In this document: piece by piece, positions 63,148 to 64,000 of the stretch
Layout of the letters: each line of letters starts with the position of its first letter
Numbering within the stretch: the stretch's first letter is position 1
NCBI GenBank assembly: GCA_040387735.1
Contig: JAZKDE010000002.1
Location: 122,909 to 186,908 of the forward strand
Source: Arcicella sp040387735
Lineage (GTDB): Bacteria; Bacteroidota; Bacteroidia; Cytophagales; Spirosomataceae
DNA: 64,000 bases
Direction: 5' to 3'
Made by a program: the position numbers and the translations under genes
Notes under the pieces: model-generated
What the model saw: only the letters and a program-made list of their open reading frames with translations
Database searches by the model: none
Told to the model about the DNA's origin: nothing

Positions 63148-64000
63148 TTCCTTTCTCAGCCGTAATATCCATCACCGCAAAAAGTGGTTTTCCTTTCGCT
63201 TCTGGATTTGCAAAAACTAAGAATAAATTATGGAAACCTGTTGTAGCCGTAATTGGAATTTTAATTGGTTTTGGTGCTCCTTTTCCTACTTGTGCCGAAC
63301 CTAATAATTGTCCCGTTGGCGAGTCTAAACGGATTTCTACGTTTCCGCCAGCGGTGCGTTCGTCAGCGGCAGTTGCCATCACTGAAAATGCTCCAATATT
63401 CGTCAAGTCAATGTCGTTATAAGAAACGTAACCCTTATCTGCCGAGGCAATCACCACTTCGCCCAAACCATCAATTTTGTATTTCATGGTTTCTTTTTGG
63501 GTATCGTAGCTGTTGGCTTTCATGGTGGCACTTCTCAAGGTCAACGATTTTGAAGCCGTTTGTGAAGCCATTTTCATCGCTCCTTTATCGGTATAACTCG
63601 CCGAGAAAATGTACGTGCCTGCTTTGCCGTTGTCTTTCGTTACATATTCGCCTTTGGTTGGGTTGCTCGCTTTTTTATCATCCGCCAATGATAAAATGTA
63701 TTTTACCATTTCGGTTGCTTCGGCTTTGGTTAATTGCGGGTGAGCCGCCATTGGTTGTTCACCCCAAACGCCACCACCACCTTTGATGATTTTATCTGAA
63801 AGTTTACCTTCAATCATAAACTTACCTTTGTATTTTTGAGCAACGTCTTTGTAATTTGGTCCGATTGATTTTTTATCAATCGAGTGGCAAGATTTACAGT
63901 CAGAAAGCTCAATTAAGCGTTTTCCAGACGAGGCACTCAAATTAGCTTGGTGTCCTTGTGCGATGATCGTTTTGTCGTAACCTTCCAAATAATCAATGTT
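63143..64000 (-). CDS. C-terminal part of a c-type cytochrome / carbohydrate-binding domain protein (truncated by window)
   Basis: At least 285 residues, open to the window edge. A c-type haem motif CKSCH with IGPNYKDVAQKYKGK and PMAAHPQLTKAEATEMVKYIL (Met ligand region), then a CBM6-like beta-sandwich (YNDIDLTNIGAFSVMATAAD, GNVEIRLDSPTGQLLGS, TTGFHNLFLVFANP). The same pair occurs at the end of Bacteroidota ThuA/PQQ-dehydrogenase fusions, so the N-terminal part probably lies outside the window. Beyond 63986 the frame continues upstream without a start. Confidence 0.85.
   Translation of the reverse strand, partial: NIDYLEGYDKTIIAQGHQANLSASSGKRLIELSDCKSCHSIDKKSIGPNYKDVAQKYKGKFMIEGKLSDKIIKGGGGVWGEQPMAAHPQLTKAEATEMVKYILSLADDKKASNPTKGEYVTKDNGKAGTYIFSASYTDKGAMKMASQTASKSLTLRSATMKANSYDTQKETMKYKIDGLGEVVIASADKGYVSYNDIDLTNIGAFSVMATAADERTAGGNVEIRLDSPTGQLLGSAQVGKGAPKPIKIPITATTGFHNLFLVFANPEAKGKPLFAVMDITAEKGK

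Noticed and set aside
63265..63786. 173-codon plus-strand frame over the cytochrome c gene
   Set aside because: Antisense shadow; composition is Cys/Arg/Leu-rich without any motif.

Overview
The window is a low-GC, gene-dense chromosomal segment of a member of the Bacteroidota. The evidence is a type IX secretion (T9SS) PorP/SprF-type protein, two large secreted proteins with T9SS-type C-termini, a TonB-dependent receptor with an N-terminal carboxypeptidase-regulatory-like domain, LytTR/LytS signalling, Tat-signal Gfo/Idh/MocA oxidoreductases, and TAnnTTTG promoter elements in place of a classic -10 box. The gene mix suggests a Cytophagales-type bacterium (inference; no rRNA is present). Two runs of exactly 100 N (10627-10726 and 40280-40379) look like scaffold-gap placeholders, and each cuts a gene.

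Layout. 1-4.0 kb: small membrane protein, SMP-30-like lactonase, MscS channel, MFS transporter. 4.1-6.9 kb: coaX, an outer-membrane protein and LptC. 6.9-10.3 kb: cytochrome c, SCO protein, small lipoprotein, recN. 10.7-14.1 kb: broken enoyl-CoA hydratase, an orphan gene, aspS. 14.4-22.9 kb: a secreted peptidase, then a one-directional signalling block of TonB receptor, TPR-like periplasmic protein, a histidine kinase with a DUF4097-like beta-helix domain, a LytTR regulator and a multi-pass acyltransferase-like protein. 23-26.9 kb: GlxA-like regulator and a run of small START/VOC/DUF1801/DoxX proteins. 27-28.7 kb: membrane-anchored winged-helix regulator behind two related secreted proteins. 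28.9-34.5 kb: giant gliding-type surface protein and its PorP partner. 34.7-41.2 kb: DEAD-box helicase, esterase, upp, PIF1-like helicase, mazG. 41.5-46.4 kb: glpK, conserved hypothetical, msrC, glpF, ruvB. 46.5-55.6 kb: secreted subtilase, M28 peptidase, two Gfo/Idh/MocA oxidoreductases. 55.8-64 kb: trans-sulfuration enzyme, TSUP exporter, AraC/alcohol dehydrogenase pair, SDR, WGR protein, a dehydrogenase fragment and a truncated cytochrome c protein.

Two things stand out. First, the kinase at 17814-19976 has eight Thr-x-Gly-Gly repeats at an exact 18-residue period, fused to a LytS-type kinase, inside a five-gene block that could be one signalling system. Second, the longer spacers are filled with nested inverted repeats: many unrelated short palindrome families, often stacked inside one another, some with compensatory changes between copies, and none with a transposase nearby. 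Related low-complexity repeats also appear to encode parts of signal peptides. No rRNA, tRNA, CRISPR array, insertion sequence or prophage was recognised.
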